Part shown: positions 23,962-32,377 of the stretch, in pieces
Position numbering within the stretch: the first letter of the stretch is position 1
Layout: each line of letters begins with the position of its first letter
DNA from: an uncultured Butyricimonas sp.
GTDB taxonomy: Bacteria > Bacteroidota > Bacteroidia > Bacteroidales > Marinifilaceae
Direction: 5' to 3'
Assembly (NCBI GenBank): GCA_944320555.1
Contig: CALUHX010000032.1
Coordinates: 1 to 35,452 of the forward strand
Length of the DNA: 35,452 nt
The notes under the pieces: model-generated
What the model saw: the letters and a program-made list of their open reading frames with translations, nothing else
The model's database searches: none
What the model was told of the DNA's origin: nothing
Position numbers and translations under genes: made by a program

Positions 23962-23994
23962 GTTAGAACGGGAGGGCGGAAGGTGGTAGTTTTG
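23962..23994 (+). promoter_or_regulatory. Probable promoter of DUF6266/holin/amidase operon
   Basis: TAGTTTTG at 23987-23994 matches the -7 consensus TAnnTTTG. A weaker -33 element GTTA at 23962-23965 lies 21 bases upstream. It sits 60 bases before the first gene of the cassette, in a stretch (23906-24053) that otherwise shows no gene. Confidence 0.5.
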
Positions 23995-24053
23995 CGACGT
24001 GGAACTCAGAGAGGAGTTGCCGAATTGGAATTATTAACTTAAAATGACAAGTC

Positions 24054-24671
24054 ATGGCATTAATTGAAAATGTATTTGGAATGAACGGAAAGTTTGGGGA
24101 TTGGGTGATGTGCCGGAGGGGAGGCAAGACTTACGTGAAACGGAGAACAAAGATTCAGGCTCCGGCGACAGAGATGCAGGAGGCCGCAAGGAGGCGGTGG
24201 AAGGCCACCGTGAGGTTTTACCAACAGCTGCCGACGGAGGCGAGGGAGTTTTTGAACCGCGTGGCGAGGGTGAACGGAACGTGGAGCGGTTATAATTTTT
24301 TCCTGAAGCACAATCTGAAGGTGGTGACGGAGGACGGCGAAATCACGGATCCTTCGTTGCTGCTGTTCTCCGCCGGGGAACGGGCGCGGGTGGCCGATTT
24401 GCGGGGAGAGAGGAACGAGACGGGTATTGTCCTGCGCTGGAACAATTGGTTGACGGGGTTTGGAGAGGAGAACGACAGGCTGGTCGTGATTGTCGCTTTG
24501 GAGAACAGGATGTTCAGCCCGATGATGGCGGAAGGCGTTGACGCTTGCCGGAAGGACGGAATCGCTTGGTTCCCGATTGCCGGGAAGGAGAAAAGGAGGG
24601 CGCATTTGTATTGTTGTTTTGTCGCCCCCGACGGGGAAGGCTTTTCGAGAACACAACATGTGGAGGTATGA
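24054..24671 (+). CDS. DUF6266-like protein (first copy)
   Basis: The protein has 205 residues. The N-terminus (MNGKFGDWVMCRRGGKTYVK ...) resembles the GKvG-x-VVxxxxxGxxYvR start of DUF6266 proteins. It continues with TEMQEAARRRWKATVRF, a match to the family's AQ-x-x-R helix, and a beta-rich C-terminal half. There is no signal peptide or membrane span. The function of the family is unknown. It is the first gene of a four-gene unit and overlaps the holin-like gene by four bases (ATGA). The second copy at 25650 shares the same outline but is clearly diverged. Confidence 0.6.
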   Translation: MALIENVFGMNGKFGDWVMCRRGGKTYVKRRTKIQAPATEMQEAARRRWKATVRFYQQLPTEAREFLNRVARVNGTWSGYNFFLKHNLKVVTEDGEITDPSLLLFSAGERARVADLRGERNETGIVLRWNNWLTGFGEENDRLVVIVALENRMFSPMMAEGVDACRKDGIAWFPIAGKEKRRAHLYCCFVAPDGEGFSRTQHVEV

Positions 24672-25009
24672 AAGGACCGGTGGCGAATGTCGTGCAAGCG
24701 ATAGGGGAACTGGTGGGGAGGTTTACCCTGCCGGCCCGGGAGAAAAGGGAGTTGGAGGCGGAGTTGGAGAAACTGATGTTGACGCTGGAGGACCGCTTCG
24801 TGGAGGAGCAGGCGGCCGTGTTGAGGGAAGAGACACGGGGCAACTGGCTGCAACGCTCGTGGCGTCCGGTGTTGATGCTGGCCTTCGCGGCGATTATCCT
24901 TGTGGGGGCTTTCGTGGAATTGCCGATATTGGCAGACTCGTCGAGGTTTTGGGATTTGCTGGAAATCGGAATAGGGGGATATATCATCGGGAAATTCCGC
25001 TCATATTAG
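24668..25009 (+). CDS. Holin-like membrane protein (3TM/GTA holin type)
   Basis: This 113-residue protein begins with a charged helical region (residues 1-60, rich in Glu/Arg/Lys). The motif NWLQRSWRPVLMLAFAAIIL opens the first membrane helix. A second hydrophobic segment follows (WDLLEIGIGGYIIGKF) after a short loop. The R-x-W-R-P-x-x-M element and GIGGYIIG ending are typical of the 3TM holin family of phages and gene transfer agents. It would form pores for release of the amidase that follows. The start was chosen for the ATGA overlap with the preceding gene. Confidence 0.7.
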   Translation: MKGPVANVVQAIGELVGRFTLPAREKRELEAELEKLMLTLEDRFVEEQAAVLREETRGNWLQRSWRPVLMLAFAAIILVGAFVELPILADSSRFWDLLEIGIGGYIIGKFRSY

Positions 25010-25044
25010 AAAATGAAGATGTGACACGTTAAAAATTGTTTGTT

Positions 25045-25599
25045 ATGGAAATCTTGAATCATTGGTTGACAGGAAAAGGCGTGGTGTGTCTGCCATGCGT
25101 CAAAAACAGGGAAAAGATTGTGGGGCCGGACATGATAATCTTGCATTATACCGCAGGAACGAGTGCGGCCGGGTCGGCGTTTTATCTGGCAAGGCCGGAC
25201 GTGAAGGCTTCCGCGCACGTGGTGATAGGCCGGCGGGGCGAGGTGATACAGTTGGTGGCGTTCGACACGCAGGCGTGGCATGCGGGGGAGAGCAGTTATG
25301 AAGGGAGAAGCGGGCTGAACCGGTATTCGATAGGCATCGAGCTGGACAATCTGGGACGGTTGCGCAAGGTGGGAGAGCGGTTCGTGGCGGAGTGCGGCGT
25401 GGAGGTGCCCGAGGGCGAGGTGTATGTGTGCAGGGACGGGGAAGAGGAGACGTATTGGCACCGGTACACGAGCCGGCAAGTGGCCGTGTTGCAGGAATTG
25501 TGCCAGTTGTTGGGGAAGGCGTATCCCATCCGGAGCGTGGTGGGACATTCGGACGTGACGTCGAGGAAACAGGATCCGGGACCCGCCTTGCCGTTTTGA
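25045..25599 (+). CDS. N-acetylmuramoyl-L-alanine amidase (Amidase_2/AmpD-like)
   Basis: This is a 184-residue single-domain amidase. Zinc ligands are His34 in ILHYTAG, His168 in VVGHSDV and Asp177 in KQDPGPAL, with the catalytic Lys175. AWHAGES and NRYSIGIELDN are also conserved. It cleaves the bond between MurNAc and L-Ala in peptidoglycan. There is no signal peptide, which fits export through the upstream holin-like protein. No cell-wall binding domain is attached. ATG 25045 is used rather than TTG 25036. Such amidases also occur at the ends of Bacteroides capsule loci. Confidence 0.9.
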   Translation: MEILNHWLTGKGVVCLPCVKNREKIVGPDMIILHYTAGTSAAGSAFYLARPDVKASAHVVIGRRGEVIQLVAFDTQAWHAGESSYEGRSGLNRYSIGIELDNLGRLRKVGERFVAECGVEVPEGEVYVCRDGEEETYWHRYTSRQVAVLQELCQLLGKAYPIRSVVGHSDVTSRKQDPGPALPF

Positions 25600-25649
25600 G
25601 AGTCAGTGTTTTTTAATTCATTTATTTTTAATCTTTTAAATTTAGTATT

Positions 25650-26282
25650 ATGGCAAAATTTAATTCTTACATGTTGGGACGAGTGGTAAAGTCGTTGGGC
25701 AATGTGACGACGTGCGTGTTACGGGGCGAGAACATCGCCCGGGCGAAAATCATGACGAGGAAGGACAATCCGACTCCGGAAATTCTGACGCAGCGGGCGA
25801 AAATGGGGCTGTTGATTCGTTTGTCCCGGCGGTTGCTGCCCGTGGTGCGATTGGGGTTCGTGGGCATTGGCGGCGGGACGACGGGGAACGCTTTCGTGCA
25901 AGCCAATCTGAAGTCGGTGGAAGTGTCCGGGGATTATGTGGCGACGTTGGATTACACGGTGATGAAGGTGTCCTCGGGGGTGTTGTATTCTCCGGACGTG
26001 ACAGTCGCTTTCGACGCGGAGGGAGGCATGTACACGTTCACGCAAGGGACGCTGGAGGAGGAAAGCGCTTTCGAGATGGCGAGTGACGTGGTGTATGGTG
26101 CCCTGTTTGAATCGGAATTGCTCCAAGTGAGGGTGGTGAAACTGAAAACACGAGGCGAGGGCGGCAACACAAGCGCCAAGTTGCCTCGGGGATGGACAGA
26201 GGAGAACGTGCACGTTTACGGTTTCGCCGTCGCAAAGAATGGCAAAATGGCATCGGACAGTTTGTATCTGACCATCGCTTGA
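25650..26282 (+). CDS. DUF6266-like protein (second copy)
   Basis: The protein has 210 residues. The N-terminus (MLGRVVKSLGNVTTCVLRGEN) and following TPEILTQRAKMGLLIRLSRR match the DUF6266 layout, and the remainder is mainly beta-strands (GDYVATLDYTVMKVSSGVLY...). There is no signal peptide. It lies 50 bases after the amidase and ends the cassette before a strong terminator. Having two members of the family flank holin and amidase suggests that they are parts of one device, but the role is unknown. Confidence 0.6.
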   Translation: MAKFNSYMLGRVVKSLGNVTTCVLRGENIARAKIMTRKDNPTPEILTQRAKMGLLIRLSRRLLPVVRLGFVGIGGGTTGNAFVQANLKSVEVSGDYVATLDYTVMKVSSGVLYSPDVTVAFDAEGGMYTFTQGTLEEESAFEMASDVVYGALFESELLQVRVVKLKTRGEGGNTSAKLPRGWTEENVHVYGFAVAKNGKMASDSLYLTIA

Positions 26283-26305
26283 CGAGAGAACGGGCAAACG
26301 GAGAA

Positions 26306-26354
26306 GGGAGTGTGTCGAACCGGCTTTCCTGTTTTGACACGCTCCCGGTTTTTT
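26306..26354 (+). terminator. Rho-independent terminator of the cassette
   Basis: A stem of about 14 bp (26306-26319 with 26333-26346, two G-U pairs) has a 13-base loop and six T's at 26349-26354. It lies 23 bases after the last cassette gene. Confidence 0.88.
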
Positions 26355-26392
26355 GTGTGAATTGTGGTCTTGCCGCAAAGAGGCATGGATAT

Positions 26393-26423
26393 AAAAAAAG
26401 CACCCGTAGAGACAAGTGCTTTT
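26393..26423. terminator. Bidirectional terminator next to tRNA-Gly
   Basis: AAAAGCAC (26396-26403) pairs with GTGCTTTT (26416-26423). An A-run on the left (26393-26399) gives the T-run for the - strand tRNA transcript, and T-rich sequence to the right serves the + strand. Confidence 0.7.
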
Positions 26424-26431
26424 GTTTTTAG

Positions 26432-26504
26432 AGCGGAAAACGGGACTCAAACCCGCGACCCCCAGCTTGGAAGGCTAGTGCTCTATCGACTGAGCTATTT
26501 CCGC
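26432..26504 (-). tRNA. tRNA-Gly (anticodon TCC)
   Basis: The complement folds as a complete cloverleaf: acceptor GCGGAAA/TTTCCGC, D-arm GCTC...GAGC, anticodon loop CTTCCAA giving TCC, and T-arm GCGGG/CCCGT with loop TTTGAGT. The discriminator base is U, and CCA is not encoded. It lies 6 bases after tRNA-Tyr on the same strand and shares its promoter. Confidence 0.95.
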
Positions 26505-26510
26505 AAAGTG

Positions 26511-26593
26511 TGGGGAGAGCAGGATTCGAACCTACGAAGACGTACGTCAGCTGAGTTACAGTCAGCCCCAGTTGGCCACTTTGGTATCTCCCC
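26511..26593 (-). tRNA. tRNA-Tyr (anticodon GTA)
   Basis: The complement begins GGGGAGATACC and ends TCTCCCCA. The anticodon loop CTGTAAC gives GTA. A long variable arm marks it as a class II tRNA, as expected for bacterial tRNA-Tyr. The T-arm holds GTTCGAATCC. CCA is not encoded. Confidence 0.95.
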
Positions 26594-26629
26594 ATCGTTC
26601 AATGAACATTCGCTTGATGTAAGCGGATG

Positions 26630-26660
26630 CAAAGGTAGTCAGTTTTGTTGAATCTCCAAA
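26630..26660 (-). promoter_or_regulatory. Promoter of the tRNA-Tyr/tRNA-Gly operon
   Basis: Read on the - strand, TTTG (26657-26660), 19 bases, then TACCTTTG (26630-26637) is an exact match to the Bacteroidetes consensus. It lies 36 bases before tRNA-Tyr. Confidence 0.85.
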
Positions 26661-26684
26661 TGTTTCGTGAAGATTTTGTGAATT

Positions 26685-27401
26685 TTATTTCATGAAATTG
26701 CTGGCGGACTTTGGCTCCGGGAGAAAAGCCGTGTTTAGGCTCCGGGTGTCGTTGAAATCTTTGTATGTGATTGAGAGCCGGATCGAGTCCTGCGTGTCGG
26801 GAAATTCGTCCTTTAGCCGGAAACACACGTGGCCGAATTTGTTTGTGCCCTTGTCACCGTAGGCGTTGTGGCGGAATTCCAAACGTATTCTTCCGTCGGA
26901 TGTCGGCGTGTCGTGGCGGGTGAGGCTGAACAGGTGAGTGTCGGAGAGGTCGGAAGCCTCGTAATAAAACTCGACGGTAATGAATCCGTTGGCGATTTGC
27001 GTGTTGAGGATGCTTACGGGGTCGTGGCCCAGGCTGTCCTCAATGGAGGGGGAGTAGGGCACGATGTTCCATGTGGGAATCTCGTTGAGGTAGTTGATTT
27101 TCACATAATAGTCCGCCACGCAGCTGTCCGGGGCCTCCTGCAGGATGGCATAGTCGATGTCGACTCGGCTTTCATTCTTTAACGTCCTGCCGGGGATGAT
27201 TTCTTCCGTGGGAAGGAGTACCGGTCCTTTGTCCAGCCGGATGACATAATTGTCCTGGTCGAATTTTTCGACTGTCCCGTATTCGATTAGAAACCTGTCT
27301 TCCACATACTCTTCTTCGTCATGGCATGCCGCAAGGCATACGAGGCTCGTCAGAACCATCATATGCCTTGCCAACATGTTGAATATATTTCTCTTTTTCA
27401 T
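26685..27401 (-). CDS. NigD-like outer-surface lipoprotein
   Basis: The protein has 238 residues. It starts with a lipoprotein signal whose lipobox is LVCLAAC, making Cys26 the lipidated residue. The mature part has an N-terminal small beta-barrel (about residues 38-75, YGTVEKFDQDNYVIRLDKG) and a C-terminal Ig-like beta-domain (TDG-type segment DGRIRLEFRHNAYGD), the layout of NigD-like proteins. The family occurs in Bacteroidales and its role is not known. It lies 91 bases after phoR on the same strand, without a clear terminator between, so read-through is possible. Confidence 0.85.
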   Translation of the reverse strand: MKKRNIFNMLARHMMVLTSLVCLAACHDEEEYVEDRFLIEYGTVEKFDQDNYVIRLDKGPVLLPTEEIIPGRTLKNESRVDIDYAILQEAPDSCVADYYVKINYLNEIPTWNIVPYSPSIEDSLGHDPVSILNTQIANGFITVEFYYEASDLSDTHLFSLTRHDTPTSDGRIRLEFRHNAYGDKGTNKFGHVCFRLKDEFPDTQDSIRLSITYKDFNDTRSLNTAFLPEPKSASNFMK

Positions 27402-27492
27402 CTTTTCTTCCGAATAATTGGTTAGAATTATCTGTAAGATAGATGAATATATTGCGTAAAGGTTGCGTCTGCCGTTGTTTTTTTTCTTGTTT

Positions 27493-29253
27493 TCACCTTA
27501 GATGTTTTTTGAGTGAGAACATGAACTCCAGGCCGCCTTCTTTCCTGTTCTTGGCGGAGATTTCGCCATGGTGGAAGAGGACCGCATTCTTTACGATGGA
27601 AAGGCCTAGGCCGGAACCTCCGTTTTGGCGGCTTCTGCCCTCGTTCACCCGGTAGAAGCGTTCAAAGATGCGGTCGAGATGGCTGGAGTCGATGCCGCAT
27701 CCCGTGTCGTAGTACGAGAAATAGTAGAAATCTTTGTCCTCCATATAATTGCGTATGCAGATGGACACATTCTCTCCCGCATAGTTTATCGAGTTCTCGA
27801 TGAGGTTGCGGAAAATGGCGTAAATCAGCGTGCGGTTTCCCTCGATGTGGATGGCCGGGTCTATCTCGTCGTGCACGGTGATGCCGTGTGCGGAGATGGA
27901 GGAGCTTAAATCCGTGGCCACTTCTTGAAAGAGGGAGTGAAGGTTGATTTCCTCTTTCTCGAACAGCGTGGCGGCCTCTTCCATTTTGGTGATGAGGGCG
28001 ATGTCGCGAATCAGGTCGGACAGTCTCACCACTTGGGCGAATGTCCTTTCAAGGAAGAAGCGTTGTTTCTCGGGAGAGATGTTCGGTTGGTCGAGCAATG
28101 TCTCCACGTAGCCGCGGATGCTGCTCACCGGCGTGCGAAGTTCGTGGGCGATGTTGTTCGTCATTTCCTGTTTCAAGAGGCGGTTCTGCTCGTTGTTGGA
28201 AATGTCGTTGAGCGTGACCTCGAAACTGTTGTCCGGGAAGATGAGCAATTTCACGGCGAAGTGTTTGCCGCCCTTCTCAATCTTGTCCCGGAACACCGGC
28301 AGGTTGGTCGCGTTCGGGTTGATGGGGGTGTGGGTGCTCAAGAACTCGTTGATACCTTTGAATTCCGGTTTCTCCAAGAAGCCTTCCAGTTTGAACGTGG
28401 GCTCGTCTAGAATCGTGTTGACGTATTGGATGAAATGCGTGTTGGCGTAATTGTCCTCTTTGTTTGCGGAGAAGATGGCGATTCCTTCGTCGGAATAGTG
28501 GAAGTGGCGTTGCAGTTTCTCCTGCTCGATGGTGATTTGCCTGTTGCTTTCTTCCAATGCCCGGTAATTCTGGATAATCTTTTCACCAATCTCTCCCAGT
28601 TCGTTGTTGGGGAGATGGATGTTGTTGTAGTCGATGCGCCGGTTGTCGGCCGACAAAATGAAGTCCTTCAACGCCGAGATTGCCTTTCCGAAATGGTCAG
28701 AGACGTAAATCAGTGAAATCAGGCCGATGAAGAACAACAACGTGACAAAGTAGAGGAAGATGTTGTCGCCTTTCAGGAAATTCTGGATTTCAATGTTGTA
28801 CGGGAGCGCCACCCGGATAAAGAAATCGGGGTATGACTTCGCGAAATAATAGTACTCGATGCCGGTGGTTTCGGAGAGGCGGATGGCGGTTCCTGTTTTT
28901 TGCACAAGGGCGGCTTGCACCTCGGGCCGTTGTAAGTGGTTCTCCAGTTTTTGATTGCTCTCCACGCTGTTGTCGAACAACACTTGCCCGTCGTTTTTCA
29001 CCACGGTCAGGCGCAAGTTGGACGGCATTAGCAAAAGAATCTGCCGGACGGAGTCCATCCTTCCGCTTTGGAGCAGCTGGCTTTTTTCGATATAAAGGTC
29101 GATGATGTCCGCGTATTCGTTCAAAGAGGCGCGGAGGGTCTCAGTCTTGTATTCTTTTTCTCTGTCTTGTTGGAAAAAGATGATGATTACCGTGAAAATG
29201 GCGAACACGATAAAAAAGTAAATGAATAGCTTCTTTTTATAAGACAATTTCAT
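27493..29253 (-). CDS. phoR: Phosphate regulon sensor histidine kinase PhoR
   Basis: This is a 586-residue kinase. A membrane helix (about 9-27) and a second one (about 165-185) enclose a periplasmic sensor region. A HAMP/linker helix and PAS-like region (about 240-350) follow, then HisKA with the phosphoacceptor His370 in NNIAHELRTPVSSIRGY. The HATPase domain carries NLIENSINYAG, DTGCGID, FERFYRV and GGSGLGLSI. It would phosphorylate PhoB when phosphate is low, held in check by PstSCAB and PhoU. It is the last gene of the pho cluster, 22 bases after phoB. All catalytic motifs are present. Confidence 0.9.
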   Translation of the reverse strand: MKLSYKKKLFIYFFIVFAIFTVIIIFFQQDREKEYKTETLRASLNEYADIIDLYIEKSQLLQSGRMDSVRQILLLMPSNLRLTVVKNDGQVLFDNSVESNQKLENHLQRPEVQAALVQKTGTAIRLSETTGIEYYYFAKSYPDFFIRVALPYNIEIQNFLKGDNIFLYFVTLLFFIGLISLIYVSDHFGKAISALKDFILSADNRRIDYNNIHLPNNELGEIGEKIIQNYRALEESNRQITIEQEKLQRHFHYSDEGIAIFSANKEDNYANTHFIQYVNTILDEPTFKLEGFLEKPEFKGINEFLSTHTPINPNATNLPVFRDKIEKGGKHFAVKLLIFPDNSFEVTLNDISNNEQNRLLKQEMTNNIAHELRTPVSSIRGYVETLLDQPNISPEKQRFFLERTFAQVVRLSDLIRDIALITKMEEAATLFEKEEINLHSLFQEVATDLSSSISAHGITVHDEIDPAIHIEGNRTLIYAIFRNLIENSINYAGENVSICIRNYMEDKDFYYFSYYDTGCGIDSSHLDRIFERFYRVNEGRSRQNGGSGLGLSIVKNAVLFHHGEISAKNRKEGGLEFMFSLKKHLR

Positions 29254-29275
29254 ACTGTCTGGATTTAGATAGTGA

Positions 29276-29959
29276 TTAAAGTTCTATACAATACCCGTAG
29301 CCGGAGCGGTTGACGATGATTTTCCCGTATTCTCCGAGTTTTTTGCGCAGGCGCGTTATGTGGACGTCCACGGTGCGTTCCAGCACGTAGCCGTCGTTCT
29401 GCCATACGCGGTTGAGGATGTCCTCCCGCGAGAATATGCGTCCCGGATTCTGGGCCATCAGGCTGAGAATCTCGAACTCTTTTTTCGTGAGGGGAAGCGA
29501 TTGGCCGTTGATGGTCACGCTCTTGGTGCCCAGTTCTATGTTGATGGCTCCGATTTGGATGACCGGAGGGGTGGCGACGGGGGCGTTGCCGGCCCGTTTC
29601 AGGATGGCTTTTACCCTGGCCGCCACTTCTTTGATGGAAAAGGGCTTGGAGATGTAATCGTCCCCTCCGAGATTGAAACCTGTCAGCATGTCGTTTTCCG
29701 TGTCCTTGGCCGTCAAGAAAATGATTGGCGTTTCGTTGTGCAGGTCTTTGCGCAGTTTCTCGGCCATTTTGAATCCGGACATGCCGTCCATCATCACGTC
29801 GAGCAGGATTAGCTCGTGTTCGGGGGTGAGGATTCTCAACGCTTGTTCGGCGGATTCCGCGGTGTCCACGATGTAGCCTTCGCTTTCCAGGTTGAACTGC
29901 AGGATTTCCCGTAAGTCCGCCTCGTCGTCAACGACTAATATTTTGTGTTGTTCACTCAT
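29276..29959 (-). CDS. phoB: Phosphate regulon response regulator PhoB (OmpR family)
   Basis: This 227-residue protein has a receiver domain with acidic pair Asp11/Asp12, phosphoacceptor Asp54 in LILLDVMMDGM, Thr83 and Lys105. The C-terminal winged-helix (about 130-227) has PLTKKEFEILSLMAQNPG and RTVDVHITRLRKKLG, the DNA-contacting part typical of OmpR/PhoB members. It should bind the 11-bp repeats upstream of pstS and the porin gene. The start overlaps the phoU stop by 8 bases. Confidence 0.92.
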   Translation of the reverse strand: MSEQHKILVVDDEADLREILQFNLESEGYIVDTAESAEQALRILTPEHELILLDVMMDGMSGFKMAEKLRKDLHNETPIIFLTAKDTENDMLTGFNLGGDDYISKPFSIKEVAARVKAILKRAGNAPVATPPVIQIGAINIELGTKSVTINGQSLPLTKKEFEILSLMAQNPGRIFSREDILNRVWQNDGYVLERTVDVHITRLRKKLGEYGKIIVNRSGYGYCIEL

Positions 29960-30650
29960 TGTTTTGTGCGTTTTCCTTGTTATGGATATGTTTGGCGTTT
30001 TTCCCGTCCATCAGGTAGATGGCTGTCTCCGCGATATTGGTGGCGTTGTCTCCGATGCGCTCAATATTGTAGGACATGTTGCTGATGGCTTGGGCGTCAG
30101 ACATATCTTGCTCCGTCATTGTTTGGCCGGCGAAGAGGCGCGGTATGCTTTGCGTGATTTCGCGGTGGTTGGCGTCCACCGCGTCGTCTTGGGCGATGAT
30201 TTGCCGTGCCAGCTCCTCGTCTTCGCAGGTGAAAGCAAAGATAGCGTTTTTTATCATCTCATTCACATGGACCAGTTGTTCTTCTATCAACTGATGGAGG
30301 GTTTGGTATGCGAAGCCTTTCGAGTTGAGGGTCCTGAAGAAATCGGAAATGTTGAGCAACAGGTCGCCCACGCGTTCCAGATAGGCTGTCATGTCGTGGT
30401 AAGAGATGATTTTCCGGGAGTCGATGGCCCGCGGGCTGTAGAGGGCGATGGAATTGATGACCTCGTCCCGGATTTTGACCTCCAGGCTGTCGATGATTTT
30501 CTCGTTTTCCTCTATGTTTTTGTATTTGTTTTCGTCGTTGTTGTCCTGTGTCAGTGTCAGGATATTGCTCATCTGTCGCAGGACAATGGTGGAGAGAAGT
30601 TCGAAATCGTCTCTGATTTTGTCGATGAATTTATCTCGTAAGTTTGCCAT
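29952..30650 (-). CDS. phoU: Phosphate signalling protein PhoU
   Basis: The protein has 232 residues and is all helical, with two PhoU repeats. Each has the metal-binding type motif E-R-x-G-D: YLERVGDLLLNISDF near 93-107 and YNIERIGDNATNIAE near 194-208. It links the Pst transporter to PhoR and dampens signalling when phosphate is sufficient. It lies 56 bases after pstB and overlaps phoB. Confidence 0.92.
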   Translation of the reverse strand: MANLRDKFIDKIRDDFELLSTIVLRQMSNILTLTQDNNDENKYKNIEENEKIIDSLEVKIRDEVINSIALYSPRAIDSRKIISYHDMTAYLERVGDLLLNISDFFRTLNSKGFAYQTLHQLIEEQLVHVNEMIKNAIFAFTCEDEELARQIIAQDDAVDANHREITQSIPRLFAGQTMTEQDMSDAQAISNMSYNIERIGDNATNIAETAIYLMDGKNAKHIHNKENAQNNE

Positions 30651-30706
30651 GATGCGTGATTGTTAAATGTTTGTGTTTGAATTTAGATGGTGGATGGGCG
30701 GCGTTT

Positions 30707-31489
30707 TCATCCGAATTGTCCCGACAGGTATTCGTTGGTCCGTTTGTCTTTCGGGTTGGTGAACATGGTCTGTGTCGTGTCGTATTCCACGAGCTCGCCC
30801 AGATACATGAACATGGAATAGTCGGAAATGCGGGCCGCTTGCGACATGTTGTGCGTCACGATGACGATGGAGAACTCGTTCTTCAAGTCCAAAAGCAGTT
30901 CCTCGATGCGGTTCGTGGCGATGGGGTCGAGGGCCGAGGTCGGCTCGTCCATCAGCAGCACGTCCGGCTTCAACGCCAGCGCCCTTGCGATGCACAGCCG
31001 TTGTTGTTGGCCTCCGGATAGGAACGTTCCCTTTTTGAAAAGGGAGTCTTTCACCTCGTTCCAGAGTCCCACGTTCGTGAGGCAGCGTTCCACGATTTCT
31101 TCTTTTTCCGATTTGCCCAGTGAGATTCCGTTCAGTTTGTACCCCGCCACCACGTTGTCGAAAATGCTCATCGTGGGGAACGGGTTGGGGCGTTGGAACA
31201 CCATCCCCGCCATGCGGCGCACTTCCATGGGGTTCATCTTCAGGATGTTTTTGCCGTCCAAAAGGATTTCTCCCATGATTTTGATGTCCGGGTAAAGCTC
31301 GTGCATGCGGTTGATGGCCCGCAGCAGGGTGCTCTTCCCGCAGCCGGAGGGCCCCATGATGGCCGTGATTTTGTTTCTGGCGATGTCCGCGCTCACGTTC
31401 TTCACCGCGTTTTTCCCGGGAGAGTAGGAGATGGAGACGTCTTTCAGTTGCAATATGGGGTTAGAGATTTGAATGTGCTCTTGTTCCAT
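30707..31489 (-). CDS. pstB: Phosphate ABC transporter ATP-binding protein PstB
   Basis: This is a 260-residue ABC ATPase. Walker A is GPSGCGKST (about 46-54), the signature LSGGQQQRL (157-165) and Walker B LLMDEPTSALDP (178-189); the phosphate-specific Q-loop FQRPNPFPTMSIFDNV is present. The start at 31489 gives the usual family length; a longer upstream frame overlaps pstA and is not needed. It powers import through PstC/PstA. Eighteen bases separate it from pstA. Confidence 0.93.
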   Translation of the reverse strand: MEQEHIQISNPILQLKDVSISYSPGKNAVKNVSADIARNKITAIMGPSGCGKSTLLRAINRMHELYPDIKIMGEILLDGKNILKMNPMEVRRMAGMVFQRPNPFPTMSIFDNVVAGYKLNGISLGKSEKEEIVERCLTNVGLWNEVKDSLFKKGTFLSGGQQQRLCIARALALKPDVLLMDEPTSALDPIATNRIEELLLDLKNEFSIVIVTHNMSQAARISDYSMFMYLGELVEYDTTQTMFTNPKDKRTNEYLSGQFG

Positions 31490-31506
31490 GGTGTTATGTT
31501 CTTTGT

Positions 31507-32370
31507 TTATTGTATTTTCCATTTCTTGGCAATGTGTTTCGCGATAAGGTTGAGGGACAGCACGAGAATCAACAGGAATAAGGACGAGCTCCAAATCATG
31601 TCGATGAGGTTCGGGTCATTGTAGAATTCCCAAATGAGCAAGGGAACGGCGCTGGTCGGTTCCATGACGTTCCAATTGATGGCCGTGCTTCCCAATGCGG
31701 TCAGCATGAGCGGGGCGGTTTCCCCCATCACGCGCGACACGGCCAGCAATATGCCCGTGAACAGTCCTCCGAAAGCCGAGGGCAGCAGCACCCTCAGGAT
31801 GACGTTCGTGTAGGACGAGCCGAGGGCCAGTCCGGCCTCTTTCAGGCTTCCCGGCAGCATTTTCAGCGTCTCTTCCGTCGAGCGGACGATCAAGGGAATC
31901 ATCATGATGGCCAGCGACACGCTGCCCGCGAATGCGGAATAGCCGCCCAGCGGTTTCACCACCCAGGCGTAGGCGATGATACCGATTACGATGGAGGGGC
32001 TTCCCTGTATCAAGTCGGTGATGAAGCGGGTGGCGTTGGAGAATTTCGTCTTCGGGTGCTCCGACAGGTGTATGCCCACCATGATTCCCACCGGGATGGC
32101 GATGACGGAGGCGATGGCCACCATGAGCAGTGTTCCCAATATGCCGTTGGCGATACCGCCCGGGATGATGTCCCCCGTTCCGCGGGCGAGCATGGCGTCC
32201 AGCGTGCTGGGCGCGGTCTCCGTGAAGAAACTCCAGTTGATTTGTTTGTAGCCTTTGCGGATTAGCTCCCAGATGATTGCGAAAAGCGGAATCACGGTCA
32301 GCGACGACAATCCGCACACGCAATAGAAGAATATCTTGTCTTTGATCGTTCTGTATCTTAAACTGCTCAT
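31507..32370 (-). CDS. pstA: Phosphate ABC transporter permease PstA
   Basis: This 287-residue membrane protein has about six transmembrane helices. The EAA-type loop (LPGSLKEAGLALGSS) is the contact for PstB. The N-terminal helix (FYCVCGLSSLTVIPLFAII) and the GGIANGILGTLLMVAIASV segment match PstA. It forms the channel with PstC. Seven bases separate it from pstC. Confidence 0.92.
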   Translation of the reverse strand: MSSLRYRTIKDKIFFYCVCGLSSLTVIPLFAIIWELIRKGYKQINWSFFTETAPSTLDAMLARGTGDIIPGGIANGILGTLLMVAIASVIAIPVGIMVGIHLSEHPKTKFSNATRFITDLIQGSPSIVIGIIAYAWVVKPLGGYSAFAGSVSLAIMMIPLIVRSTEETLKMLPGSLKEAGLALGSSYTNVILRVLLPSAFGGLFTGILLAVSRVMGETAPLMLTALGSTAINWNVMEPTSAVPLLIWEFYNDPNLIDMIWSSSLFLLILVLSLNLIAKHIAKKWKIQ

Positions 32371-32377
32371 ACCTGTG

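Noticed and set aside
23962-26354. Complete prophage
   Set aside because: Only holin-like and amidase genes are present; no integrase, terminase, capsid or tail genes are seen.
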